DNA of 64,000 nt from Miscanthus floridulus (lineage: Eukaryota; Streptophyta; Magnoliopsida; Poales; Poaceae): NCBI RefSeq assembly GCF_019320115.1, contig NC_089584.1:74896791-74960790 (forward strand), in the 5' to 3' direction. Positions 35,106-46,310 of this stretch are shown piece after piece. Both the position numbers and the translations under genes were made by a program. The notes under the pieces were generated by a model that was not told the origin of the DNA, made no database searches, and saw only the letters and a program-made list of their open reading frames with translations. Numbering within the stretch: position 1 is the stretch's first letter; each line of letters opens with the position of its first letter.

Positions 35106-35697
35106 GCCTGAGTGGTCTTGGCCCCACATGATTAGACCATTATCGTGTCTTGTGAACTCCAGCATGGCTTCACAAGGAAGGTGCTGTTGCGCAACTTTTA
35201 GCTGCTCGTTCCAATGATCCCTCCTGAAGGGGTCATTGGTCCTCGTTGGTGTGCGAGGCCTTGAGAACTGGTTTCAAGTAGTGATTTTGGGACATGAGGA
35301 GGAACTGGTCGCGACTTGGTCCTGGCTACCAGGATTGCTCGAGCCCAGCTCTAGCTTCCTCCTGCTATCCTTCGTGACCCCGAGGAGTCATACTACCTTG
35401 TTGTAGGTAGGTTTTAGTTTTCGCCCCACGCAGGGAGAGGCTTGTCGAGGATGATGACATTGATGAATGATGACAGGCCTCCTCCAAAGTGACCAAGGTG
35501 ACCATCATCCTCACTCTAAGAGGATTATTTTTAGGTGTATTATCTTGGTGGACGAGCTGAGTACAACCACTCATTGGAAATGTATCTATATATTTTTATA
35601 AAGTAATAAACAAAAATTCTAGTCCAACCAATGCTTCTTTCTTTTGTTGTCATCACTCCTAGTCCTATGTCATGTCACTGGACCAATGTTTTTGGTG
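35106..35697. other. End of the outer LTR and unassigned flank, no gene
   Basis: To about 35580 the style is that of the outer Tat-like LTR (TTTTCGCCCCACGCAGGG at about 35417). The remainder is AT-rich and unassigned. The junction between that LTR and the CACTA element must lie near here, but I could not place it. Confidence 0.4.
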
Positions 35698-35810
35698 GCC
35701 CTATTTGGAATCCTCTAGTTTTTGGTAGTTTTTAAGAATCTGGCTTTGTAAACTGGGTGGGATCCAAACAGGCTAGTTTTTAAGAATTCGAAACTGGTCC
35801 AAACAGGGTT
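35698..35810. mobile_element. Possible short hAT-like MITE
   Basis: GGCCCTATTTGGA on the left and TCCAAACAGGGTT on the right form an imperfect inverted repeat around about 90 bases without coding capacity; CCCTGTTTGGA ends are typical of hAT-type MITEs. No 8-bp duplication is visible, so the ends are provisional. Confidence 0.4.
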
Positions 35811-36289
35811 GTAATAGACTAGTGCTTGACGGGCCATGCTGCTCACACTTCCGTATGGCCCCTATGCCTAATATAATGGTTTTTGCTATGGTGTCCATTC
35901 TTTCCAATGCCAAAAGCCAGTGGTTAAGAGTATTTCCCCACCGGACTGCATATCCAGGTAGTGGTAAAGGCTGATTTCCACCATCGGGTCGATGGCATAG
36001 GTTGCCTTACTTAAAGCTGTCTGCTGCCATAGCTAGACCCAAAGCAAATCCCATAGTTCCCCTTTCCTCGACCATTGCTAGTTCCCCCAATATCTATTGA
36101 AGGTTGTGTCTAAATCAAAGCCGAGTCATCACTTAACTGATCCAAGGTCCACAAAACTTTCTTTATAGATTCAATTACTTGATTCTTGCTATTGTGCTTT
36201 TTACTGTGTTATCGATGTTCTTGCTCAATGGGACCTCCGCGTTCATTTTTATTTCTTCGTGCTATAAGATCTGCCTTTGTTGTACATAG
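35811..36289 (+). other. Presumed 5' untranslated part of the CACTA element
   Basis: No ORF with a known motif. The sequence contains CTTTCTTTATAGATTC (about 36160), a possible TATA-like or intron-border stretch, before the transposase-associated domain begins. No terminal CACTA was found. Confidence 0.35.
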
Positions 36290-37238
36290 ATGGATCATGG
36301 ATGGATGTATATGAAGCGTAGTTCAGTTGCATTCATGCAAGGCCTTGAGTTGTTTATCAATGTCGTGAGTGCTTACATGGAGCATAATGTTGAGGCTCTT
36401 GGTTTCATAAACTATCCATGTAGGGATTGCAAAACTCTTAAGCAGTGGGATAGCATGGAGCTGATCAGGGGTGATCTACTTTGGAGGGGTTTCATGCCAA
36501 ACTATATGGTTTGAACAAAACATGGGGAAGAAAGCGAGAACCCACCTGACGAACAAGCTTCAGCGGGTATACGGAATCACAACAGGGATACAGATGTAGG
36601 CAAAACAGGGCACGTGAACGAGAATGAGATGGTCCTAGAGATCATGAATGAAGGTGTAGAAGAAACCATCATAGTCTAAAGAATGAGAGTTTGGCATATA
36701 ATGAGTGGTAGATGCTCTAGACCAGATGATTGATGCTAGAAAGGCAGATTTCCTTGATGAAAAAACCAAAAGAAGTTGGAGGACATGAGGAAGCATGCAA
36801 AAACTTTGTTGTACAATGGTTCAACTATAATAAAGTTGGAAGTTGATATTTTGCTTCTAGAGATGAAAGCAAGGAATGGAATGTTGGACACTGGGTTCAA
36901 TGATGTCTTATCCCTATTGTAGAAGTTTGTTCCAAGCCCAAATGAGTTGCCACAAGAACACATATGAGGCCAAGCAAATGATCTGCCCATTGGGACTCAA
37001 AGTACAGAAAATACATGCTTGTACCAATGACTGCATATTGTTTTGTGGAGATTACAAAGACTTGGATTCATGTCCTCGGTGCCATGCCTCATGATACAAA
37101 ACTAGCAATGATGCCATGATGCAAGCTGGCCATGAAAAAAGACCGGCCATGAAGGTGATGTGGTATTTCCCTATCATTCCTCTTTTGAAGCATTTGTTTT
37201 CCACAACAAAGACAACAAAATTGATGCAGCGGCATGCG
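36290..37238 (+). pseudogene. CACTA transposase (TNP2 type), 5' part
   Basis: The first open stretch (74 codons, MDHGWMYMKRSS) is the plant transposase-associated domain: DxxWMY at the start, a GLELFINV helix, then CRDCKT and LLWRGFMPNY, the usual zinc-binding-like C-x2-C and the RGF-Y end. After a stop and a poorly conserved stretch, TNP2 motifs follow at about 36880-37235: NELPQEHI, YEAKQMICPLGL, KIHACTNDCILF, YKDLDSCPRCHAS, then VMWYFPIIPLLKHLF and KLMQRHA. Stops at CHAS (TGA) and others mark it as dead. It is cut by the LTR remnant at 37239 inside the sequence for HAED. TNP2-type transposases bind the element ends and catalyse excision. Confidence 0.88.
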
Positions 37239-38825
37239 TGTTGATGGTAGTTAACAACCGTTACAAATTGTCAATATAACATGCATAAGGGCATAAATAT
37301 AATCACCAATAAAGGTCAAGGGGTTTAAACTAACATTCCATGAGTTTTGGTGAATCTGTATTTTCTATAGGGTTTATCCAGAAAACCATCAAGGTGGACC
37401 TAGATGTCAGAATTAATCACGCTTATCCACAGCGAAAATAACCCTAGAAGGTTCTAGAAGACTCGAGAAGACTCCACACCGAAGCGAAGGGCAAGATGCC
37501 ACCAGGTGGGGCCGACCGACCCCACCTATAGGCTGGCCCCTAGGGCCCACATGGCAGTCCTACCTCTCTATGTTGGTTCCCCACCGCCTTAAGGATTGCA
37601 TCTACGCTGTTTATTCAAGTCGGTTTGATTCGAGGGCTCAAGATTGACGCTCAAGCCTATATATACTAGCCCCTGCCACCCCCAAGGATAACCCAAGTCA
37701 TCAAATCATTTGAGAAGATAGAAACCCTAATCATCCTCAGAGCTCCATAAATTCTAGGGCATAGCTAGTTAGGCTAGGTCTAGAGGGAGGCAAGTAGGGT
37801 TTGCTTGGATTCCTGATCATGTCAAAAGCATGGTTTGGTATAATCTTTGTACCCCCTCTCTTTTGTATCTCTTATTACTTTTATATATTTGCTACAATTG
37901 TTATGACATTGTTATTCATATTGTTCATGTTCTTAGTTATAATGTTCATCGTCTACTTTGATTATATGCATAGTATAGTTTGATTATCATCATGTTCATG
38001 CATAAGTTCATATAGCGCTCACTCTAAGGATCCATGGGTGGCTAGTCAACATTGTGTAAGTGTGGTGCTTATACGTTGTTTACCTCTAGAAACACCCTAT
38101 ATTCTGGGTCATGTGGTACATCACAGATGTGACACTCCCATTGAGTCATTTGTAGTCCACTCCCCGAATATAGGTATGCACGTAGGATGCAGTTATGAAG
38201 GAAGACAAGCTCTATTCTTAATTTTCCTTAGTAATATCCCTTATGTGTAGATATGACAATGGTCTTTGCAATGACTACTAGGTATAATTGCACTAATCAA
38301 TATATGCTTTGACTTGTAATTAAGAATGACTTAGGAATTATTCCTCTAATATTCTACCTGACCATGCCAATGCTATAGAAAGGAGTACTCTGAGTGATTT
38401 ATCATTATTATTAATCAATACTTATCATATATCTTATCCTATGACTTACCCCTGTTATGAGTAGATCATTGGTTATGGTTTACTTCTCCATCAATAGAAA
38501 AAGTTATCAATACATGTCCATGCTAGACCTTCCCTGTGGCAAAAATATAAATAACGATACCTGGAGTACTCTCGGGTGAAGTGCTACAATGGTATATTAT
38601 CTGTGTGCTTGTAGATTCCTTTTCTTTCATATCTATATATTCTTTCTAGTCACATGAAATAATAAAGAACTACTTAGTATTATTCTAGTAGTAATACTAG
38701 GTAAAACCAACAAGCATCTCTGGCACCATCATTTTGGATGACAATCTAGTATAAGTAATGCTAGGAGATGTAGGCATATCATAGGTGGCTACTTAAAACA
38801 AGTGACAAGTTAATAAATACCAACA
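37239..38825 (+). mobile_element. LTR remnant (LTR plus primer site) in the transposase
   Basis: Begins TGTTGATGGTAGTTAAC and is the same family as the minus-strand solo LTR at 33758. A first LTR end (AAAACCAACA) lies at 38711, followed by AGCATCTCTGGCACCATCA, which matches the primer-site context of tRNA-Asp-primed elements. Another about 100 bases then end in AATACCAACA at 38825. This suggests a complete LTR, a scrap of internal sequence and the last bases of the second LTR, left after a deletion. Flanks ATGCG (37234-37238) and ATACA (38826-38830) fit a target duplication with two G-to-A changes, and joining across it restores the transposase reading HAED. Confidence 0.75.
37658..37666 (+). 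promoter_or_regulatory. TATA box of the LTR remnant
   Basis: CTATATATA in AAGCCTATATATACTAGCCC; the same promoter is present in the opposite-strand relative at about 34540-34565 as TATATATACCAGCC on its own strand. Confidence 0.55.
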
Positions 38826-41163
38826 ATACAGAAGATTAAGTGAATGATGGAAAGTTGTGGCACCCGGCTGATGATGCCCAGTGGAGAGCTATTAATCATA
38901 GTTATAAGCAGTCGTTTTCCAATGAAATAAGGAACATAGGGTTTGGTTTGAGCATGGATGAGATGAACCTATTTAACATGGTTAGCAGCAATCATAGCAC
39001 TTGGCTAGTGACTCTTTGCATATACAACCTTCTGCCTTGGCTGTGGATGAAACGGATGCACCTTATGATGCTGATACTGATCCAAGGGCCAAGACAACCT
39101 AGGAATGACATCGATGTCTTCCTATAGCCATTGATGGAGGAACTACTGCAATTGTGGATGAAAGGTGAGAGAGTGTGGGACAAGTACAAGAAAGAGCACT
39201 TCAAATTGAAAGCGCTGTTATTCATAACAATCACCGACCTACCAGGCCTTGGTTCTTTATCTGGACTAGTGATAAAGGGTTACAAAGGATGTGTGGTTAG
39301 CTTGGATAGAACTTCCGCTAAATTTCTAAAACATAGCAAGAAGAAGGTTTACATAGGTCATCGTAGTTCCTACCATCTATGCACCCTTATCGCAAGAACA
39401 AAAAATCCTTCGATGGGACAGTAGAAAATCGAAAACCGCCTAAGTTCAAAACTATAAGGCAGATCATCAAAATTGTAAACAAACTCAAGGCCATCCTAGG
39501 AAAGGGTGCAGGAAGTGTACCTACTCCAGCAAAATCTATGTGGAAAAAAATTTGTGTTTTGGAAATTGCCTTATTGGAGGACATAGCATGTTTGGCATGC
39601 ACTTGATGGGATGCACATTACCAAAAATGTCATGGAGAGCTTGTTGGGTACCATAGTGCAATCGAAGGGCAAAGGGAAAGATTCACTTCAATGTCGTATA
39701 GACTTAGAAGCTATGGGTGTGAGGGCAGAGCTATATCCCTTAACACTACCTGATGGCAAAAAGAAACTACTAGTTGCATCATGGTCGTTAGAAACAAAGG
39801 AGAAAGAGAGGCTCTTATGGTTCTTCTATGAAATAAAAGTGCCTACAGGATACTCATCAAATATAAGGAGGATAGTGAACATGAAAGATTTGGAATTCAA
39901 CATGAGCTGCTTGAAGGCCCATGATTCCCATGTTATCATGACGCAACTCCTTCCTGTTGCAATCAGGGGTGTTCTTTTAGAGAAGGTACGGGAGCCGATC
40001 ATCAAGTTCTGCTTATTCTTCAATGCGATCTCACACAAGGTCATAGACCCGATGGAGCTTAAAAAGCTATAGGATGATCTGATCCACACACTGACTCGGC
40101 TCAAGATGCATTTGCCACCAACATTTTTTGATATGTCCGTGTATCTCATTGTTCATCTTGTTCACCAGATAAAACTACTTGGCCCCATTTTCTTGCACCA
40201 AATGTTTCCTTTCGAGCAGTTCATGAGCGTTCTTAGGAAATTTGTTCAAAACAGATACAAGCCTGAAGAGTGCATGGTAGAAGGATGGTCAACCAAGGAA
40301 GCACTCAAGTTCTGCATTCAGTATTTGGGTCACACTAGGCTCAGCATTCCTATGTCATGGCATGAGGGAAGGCTACAAGGAAAGGGGATTATCGGGGAGA
40401 AGCGTGTCCATGCTCATGAGTATAGTGTTGTAATGCAAGCTCATTTCATAGTCCTACAACAAGCACGCGTAGTTTTGCCCTATGTCAAAAAACACAAGGA
40501 AGAATTAGCTATAGCTAATAGTTCTAGGTCCCAAGCATGGCTCGACAAGCAACACAGAGAAAAGTTTGCCAAATGGCTACAACAACTTCCACTAGAGGTT
40601 ACATCTAGTGACCCTGACCTTGATGCGTTGGCCATGGGACCAAATGATTTAGTGGTGATGTACCAAGGTTATGACATAAATGTGTACACATTTTACACTA
40701 CAAAACAAGACAAAAAGAGTGTGAACCAAAATGGCGGTGTTCGGATTGATGCTTGTTATGAATAAGCAAATGGACACCTACTATGGAATCATAGAAGAAA
40801 TATGGGTGCTAGAATATGGAGAATTTAAGGTCCCACTTTTCTGATGCAAGTGGGTTAGACCCAGAGTGGTATTCATGAACAAGGATGGTGTTACTACCGT
40901 GGATCTCAACAGCATGGATTATAGGGAAGAACCTTTTGTATGGGCAAAATATGTAGTCCAAGTATTCTATGCACCAGACCTAGGAAATAATGAGGGAAGG
41001 CATATAGTTCTTTAAAGTAAATGGAAGATCGTCGGTGTCGAAAATAGAACTGAGGAAGAAGGGAACGGATATCAACACATGCTTGCAGTCGAGCAGATGT
41101 TGACCTACCTCTATTTGAACAGGGTGTGGAACCTACGTACATGAGAGTGGATCATGATGAGGC
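38826..41163 (+). pseudogene. CACTA transposase (TNP2 type), 3' part
   Basis: Continuation after the LTR insertion. NDGKLWHPADDAQW, then GFGLSMDEMNLFN and TLCIYNLLPWLWMKR correspond to the TNP2 core. DIDVFL, PLMEELLQLWMKG, LFITITDLPGLGSLSG and VYIGHRSSYHL follow, interrupted by a frame change near 39380. The 153- and 219-codon stretches (39611-40072 and 40106-40765) cover the conserved C-terminal domains: MHITKNVMESLLGTI, FDMSVYLIVHLVHQI, GPIFLHQMFPFEQFM, LRKFVQNRYKPEEC. At 40858-41135 the DUF4216-like end reads RVVFMNKDGVTTVDL, EEPFVWAKYVVQVFY. Stops include TAG at about 39124 and 40069. The domain order is normal for plant TNP2 proteins; the copy is inactive. Confidence 0.9.
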
Positions 41164-41836
41164 TATGATCATCGTGCCTTGAAAACATTTATTGTATCTG
41201 AATTTCATTGTTCTTGAGGTTTTGTACTATGGTTATAACTACCAACGTAACAAATGGTACCATCGTACTATGGTGACAATATAATATTCTTCATGTTATG
41301 GCAACACCAACGTATGATCCGGTGTTCCTATACAACTATACCCTAGCCCAAATCGGTTTAGTCCATCATTCTTCGATTCATCTCGGCCATCCATTTGTAC
41401 CCAACTGGCCAACTGTAAAAGGACAGTCTACTTACATCTCACCATTCATCACCGTCGCTGCCCTCGACATCTGAGGGAATAGACCTAATTCTGATTAAAC
41501 TGACGGTGGACCTAACATTCTGAGTCTACCAATCTGCAATCAGAGTCAAGAACCCTAGGTTCGTAGCTAGGGAAACCCTATATTGCAGTAGTTGTTGCCG
41601 CATTGGTGCATTGAGTGCTACTGCCTTACCTCCATATATCATCGTGTGTACACACGCCCCCTTCTATTGTCCCCTTGACCTCCTAAGCAAGGCACAACTG
41701 TGCGAGCAATGTTGTGTTCTAGGTAAGATCCGATCCTTGCCCTTGCCCACAACTATATATATTGAAATAAAAAACAAATCAGTTTCTCAATTGTGCGCGC
41801 TGTGTATCCTTGGTACTTTAGGATTATTCATAACTA
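41164..41836 (+). other. Spacer between transposase and next ORF, no gene
   Basis: 3' flank of the transposase, then sequence with an ACTATATATATTG stretch at about 41752 that could serve as a promoter for the next ORF. I see no conserved coding motif. Confidence 0.35.
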
Positions 41837-43950
41837 TGGTTAGGGGAGGACTCGCACATGCATCGGGCAATGAGAGGGAGTCATGGACATCATGCCGACA
41901 AAGGTCATCGTCGCGGGCAAAGAAAGTCTGTGAGTCCCTTGTATCCATTCAAAAAAATATAACCAAGCCTTTGAGAAGGTTTACGAGGAGGCCTAGGAGT
42001 AGCTGACGTTGAGAATGGAGGGCATACCACCCACCATCATAGTTCCTGATGCTGTGTTCAAAGTTGTCATGTTCATTTAGCTTGACAATAAGGTTGGACG
42101 ATAGGCAACTGAGAGGTAGGCCACATGATTTATCTTACTCCCCCTGTTCCCTGTGTTGACCAGTTGTTGAGCATGAGAGGCAGCAAGATTTAAAAGCTCA
42201 GGTTTGTTCCATTAGAGGATTGGTTCCTAGAACCAAGACCTAGTGCACGAGGTCCATTTTGGACTCTAATGCAGGCAAGTTTTATGATGGACATCCAAGA
42301 AGGAGGCATCAAGTTCTATGCACATCATCGGATTACAGTCGAAGGCCTGGCAAAGTCAGCCGGAGTCACTAAGGAAGAGATAAAGGGTCATTTGACATAC
42401 ATGCCAAGACTGCTGGACCTATTGACCAGAGCGCATGAATATGTGCTAGATTGGGTGAAGATATTCTTTGAAACATTGTGTATACCACGAGGATGGCAAT
42501 ACATTGAATTTATGTTCAGAGGGGATCACCACCAGCTATATAGGGAAGAAATAGCTAAAGCTCTAGGTGTTGATCTAGTTCCCACCACTCAGGTCCATGA
42601 ATTATGTTACCCAGGAGCAGTACCTCCTTATCATTCCCTTGCAGGCGAGATGCCACCACCCGTCAAAATTGTATCTGTTCTTTTTAGATAGCCATTTAGT
42701 TCTGACTCTCTAAGGTCACTAGGAGAACTCACTCAACTAGCAGCTGTGCTCCTACTCACCTTCAAGGAGTTGCTATACCCCAAAGCTAGATTTGGTGAGG
42801 TAATCACATTAATGCAATAGTGGTTGCTATCTTTGGTGTTGGGGTACACCCCATTCGATTTGGTAGACTTGCTAATTTGTGAGTGGGAAGACTAGATCGC
42901 TGATGGATTCAAGGGCAAGAATATGATCCCTAATGCTCATGTCATCTGTTACCTATTGGCTAAGACTGTTGGTTTCCTAGAATAAGAGATGGTACTGAGA
43001 GAATCGAAGAGTATGTTCCCTGACTATAAACCTCCTGGTCCAACTAACAGACGTAGAGGAGGGCGTACTATGAGGGCACTGCATGACCACATGACACCAG
43101 CTAATATAGCCAACAATGAGGAAGCTAGCCTAGCTTTGTGAGAGGTGGAGGCACATTCTAGGCTTCAGGGTTTAATTGGTGCTGCACTACTGGCTAGCGA
43201 CAGCGATGACGAGGATTATACATTGCGGGATGATACTACGGGATCTAGTTCCAGGCCACCGACTGAGCCAAACATGGCACAGGCACAATTTGAGCTTATG
43301 CAGTCACTACAAGCGGAACTAATTCATATGAGAAAGTCATAAGAAGACAGGTTTGATGCTATGATGAGGAAATCATAGAAGCACGATGAGGCATTGGCTT
43401 TGTTATTTTTAGGCCAGCAGAAATTGCTTGAGCAGAAGAGGGAGGATAGAGCGCACAATGATTATCAATTTGCATACATTTTCAACAAGACTAGTATGCT
43501 GTCGCTTGGGCCTATGGCACCTAGTACTCAGCCTTTGTCACATTTTCCTCATCCAAAGCTTTGCGATGATCATTCGTAGAAATCCTTAGGTGAGATGCAC
43601 CAGGAGACAGATGTTGGCAACAAAGAAGTTTAGGAGAATAGTGAAGTAGCCCATATAGAGGGGAGTCTAGTTCCGATGGTGGAGCCCAATATGGCTACTA
43701 TTACAAATAAAGAAGTTGAACCAAATACTGAAGTACCACATACATAGGGGAGTCATGCGCCGGCAATGAAGCCCAATACGTCTAAAGTTGAGAGCAAACA
43801 AGTACCACATACAGAGGTGAGTGAAGATCCGGCGATGATGCCCAATACAACTGTTGTTGAACCAAATGTTGAATAGGTAATTGATGAAGTATATATAGAG
43901 GGGAGTGAAGCTGGCAAGGTCTGTGAGTTTGAAGATTCCAATTTTTTATC
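41837..43950 (+). pseudogene. Second CACTA-borne ORF, plant transposon protein (Transposase_32-like)
   Basis: A degenerate gene, read from ATG 41837 (MVRGGLAHASG, basic and serine-rich) through several stops. The central part, 42269-42691, is open for 140 codons. Its KFYAHHRITVEGLAK, YVLDWVKIFFETL and YIEFMFRGDHHQLYREEIAKALGV resemble the 'putative plant transposon protein' family, where a helix with Y-N-W...FY-TL is followed by a RG-W/H-Y and a LL/LG motif. 43145-43342 adds an acidic DSDDEDYTL stretch, a Q/E-rich helix follows, and 43590-43930 repeats an EVPHTEGS...PAM-PNT-VE unit of about 25 residues about three times. The role is unknown. It could equally be an Athila-type ORF1 captured by the CACTA element. 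Confidence 0.5.
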
Positions 43951-44504
43951 AGCTTTTTATTTTATTATATTCTCAATTTTTGTGATGAACTATGTAAATT
44001 GTATGTGAGTTTGTTAATTCGTTTCTAGTTTTGAGACGTGTTGTTCTTAGATTGTCAATTGTAATCTCAAACACTTTTTTGTAATGAATTTTAATAAGAT
44101 TTGCATCCATTCCTGAACAATATCTGTAATGAATCTGATTAAAGATTTGCTAGCCTGTAGGTATGATTCGAATGTGCAAACTATTTGTGAACTTTTATTC
44201 ATATTAGGCCCTGTTTGTTTTGATGAAATTTGGCTTATGCTGAAAAGTAGCACTGCTAAAGTACTTCGACATGACCCATCGATGATTATTTTATTCATAT
44301 TAATCACTGTTCCATGGATCTGGACCCCAAGGATATCCCCGAGGAGACGTGTGTCCTACTGCGAGAAGGGGAAAAGGCCCAATGTCAATTCAACCGCATT
44401 GCTTCAAGCATTTGCTCTGGCCATCATTTCATCTAGTGTTGGGAACTACTACTACATGACTCTCGCTGAGCAGTCGCATCCCACTCAGTCCTTAGTCTAC
44501 TCTT
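43951..44504 (+). other. Spacer with hAT-like fragment and possible 5' part of the G-patch gene
   Basis: AT-rich to about 44200. GGCCCTGTTTGTTTTG at about 44209 resembles one end of a hAT-type MITE, without a visible partner. From ATG 44314 (MDLDPKDIPEETCVLL) about 40 codons stay open in a different frame from the G-patch gene; this may be its N-terminal exon, frameshifted, but I cannot support it by homology. Confidence 0.4.
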
Positions 44505-46310
44505 CCCAAGGACTACGATGAGCTCATCAGTGACAACTTCCAGCATACGACGGCACCGAAGTACAACTACGGTGATGCCAATGGCAACAGTGACTATGCG
44601 GCGCTAGCACTATTGGGACTAGAGGCTATCTCTGGCACCATGGTAGCCATAGGTATGGATTACAATCAACCCATCAAATTTGTTTCGAGGGGCATTCTAG
44701 ATTTGCAGTCCGACTTGGAGTCATCTTCCAGCCATTGGACAACACTTACCTCGGTGGAAGGCATTTTGACGCCACTATCCCATTTGGAGAACATAGTGGT
44801 GCAGCAAATGATGAAATGCTAGGGATACAAGGGTGACCATGGCCTGAGCAGGCACCATCAAGGGAATGTCAACTGCATCGAGGGACGACTACGTCGCTGG
44901 TGCATGGGTTTGGGCATCGACCGTGCTGATAGATCCATCTAGACAGCCAACAAACCCATGTCATCATCTGGCACAACATCCTGGCTGTCCTATTCAAGGG
45001 GGAGTTCTTGGAATCCTCCTAATGCCAGCGAGGTCATCAAATCACAAAGGCAGAAGAAGAACAGTCAGGCCAAGGGGAACTTATTAGATGAGCTTATCAG
45101 GTGATACACGGATTTGAAGACTAAGAATCCTGGTGACTACATGAACTACTCCCTCATGAACATAGCGCATGAGGAGTTGGTCCCGATGCTGCAAGACATG
45201 TTCGTCACTCAGTTGTGGGAACCGCTCGAGCACCTGAAGCGGCAGATGGTGGTGGTGACCAAGCTAAAGGAAATACTCTTGGATGATGGTTCTGCCTCGT
45301 TGTCGTACGTTGTTTTACTAACAGAGTTGGAGGTTGGCCCCAATCTAGCGGAGTTGAGGAGGTCATGGACAATTGACTACCCATGGCAAGATGAATTGGT
45401 ACTGTTCTAGCTGAGGCTACTGCCGCAGCTCCCACCCATGTAGTCGTTCCTGGAGGATGTGGTGAAGCCAGAGCTATCCAAGTCCACCGAGAGGTTCGAT
45501 GCGGTGTGAGAAGTAGAACCAGGATGGGTATGGCGGCGTCCATGGATGTCCATCATCAGGTGGCAATTCCTAAAGCCACTGGTACACATGGTGCTGAAAT
45601 CCCTCGAGAACCTCCTCACCAAGTCTACCGGTGAAGGCGCCTATAGAAATTATGACATGGTGGTTCCATGGAAGAACATTGCTTGGGATGACGTTTGGAG
45701 CGAGTTTGTCCAGCGGGTCATTATGCCATACATGAGGCGTAGACTAGAGGACGTCCGTGACAAGCCGATGTCAAGAATGGCACATGCGGCGGCGTGTCTT
45801 GATGGTCTAATGAGATAGGGCACCGAGCTATCACTAGACACCATGGTTCACCTTCTTTAGGAGTCCTACGTAAACAATTGGTAGGGTGCCCTATGTAGGT
45901 GGCTCTTCTCGGATGACCACGACAACAATATGGTCTTAAGTTATGAGCACATGTTCGGTCCGTTGGATTGGTGGAAGGAGTTCGTCGACAAGCTCATTGT
46001 ACCATACTTGGCATCCTGGTTCTAGAGCGTGGTTGTCATCCCACTACATCCAAAATACGACATGTTCCATGGGCTGATCACTAGGTGGACGCTTATTTTG
46101 TCCCTACAGTCATTGAACTAGGCCCTAACTGACTTCATGAAGAATTATGTTGATGGGCTATACCGCTAGTTGATGCACGATAGCCCGACAAAAGAGGAGG
46201 CCATCTCCTGGCACAGGGAATGGATGCAGCTCCTATTGTGGGACGTGGTTGGCTTCGACGCTACCACCATGGACTCGGTCATGCAAGTGATCCAAGAAAC
46301 ATACCAGTGA
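44505..46310 (+). pseudogene. Captured G-patch / TFIP11-like splicing-factor gene (dead)
   Basis: One continuous frame of about 600 codons (PKDYDELISDNF to VMQVIQETYQ, TGA at 46308) with twelve internal stops and no frameshift. At about residue 105 lies a clear G-patch: MMKC-stop-GYKGDHGLSRHHQGNV, then NCIEGRLRR and MGLGI, matching the consensus GYK.G.GLG...QGI..PIEA.LR...GLG. It is preceded by YNQPIKFVSRGI, which resembles the (K)PV.FVS.G motif ahead of the G-patch in plant TFIP11/STIP proteins. The C-terminal half has the look of the GCFC domain: LRRSWTIDYPWQDELVL, VVPWKNIAWDDVWSEFVQRVIMPYM, FGPLDWWKEFVDKLIVPYL, ISWHREWMQLL. TFIP11 family proteins act in spliceosome disassembly. The gene is intronless here and lies between CACTA genes, so I infer capture by the transposon. 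Confidence 0.7.

Larger units (their letters stand above)
7880..35580 (+). mobile_element. Long Tat-like gypsy LTR, interrupted by three insertions
   Basis: The outermost layer of this part. It starts TGTTGGTGTG at 7880, and its first 200 bases resemble the LTR at 62667 (both have a CACAAGGATTTATA-type word followed by GCCCTA(T/C)GTCTAGTC). It is recovered in four pieces: 7880-8709, 24767-25854, 32799-33757 and 34986 to about 35580, together about 3.5 kb. The joins are defined by target duplications of the inserted elements. It carries a TATA box at 25542, an AATAAA signal at 33042 and then a 99-bp tandem array. It could be a solo LTR or an LTR plus leader. The right end is not certain, and I found no matching 5-bp duplication for it. 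Confidence 0.55.

Noticed and set aside
35698..35810. 8-bp target duplication for the hAT-like MITE
   Set aside because: Left (TTTTTGGT) and right (GTAATAGA) flanks do not match, so ends are not confirmed.
38712..38825. A second independent small insertion after the LTR
   Set aside because: Its last bases copy the LTR end and the transposase frame resumes right after it, so it belongs to the same insertion.
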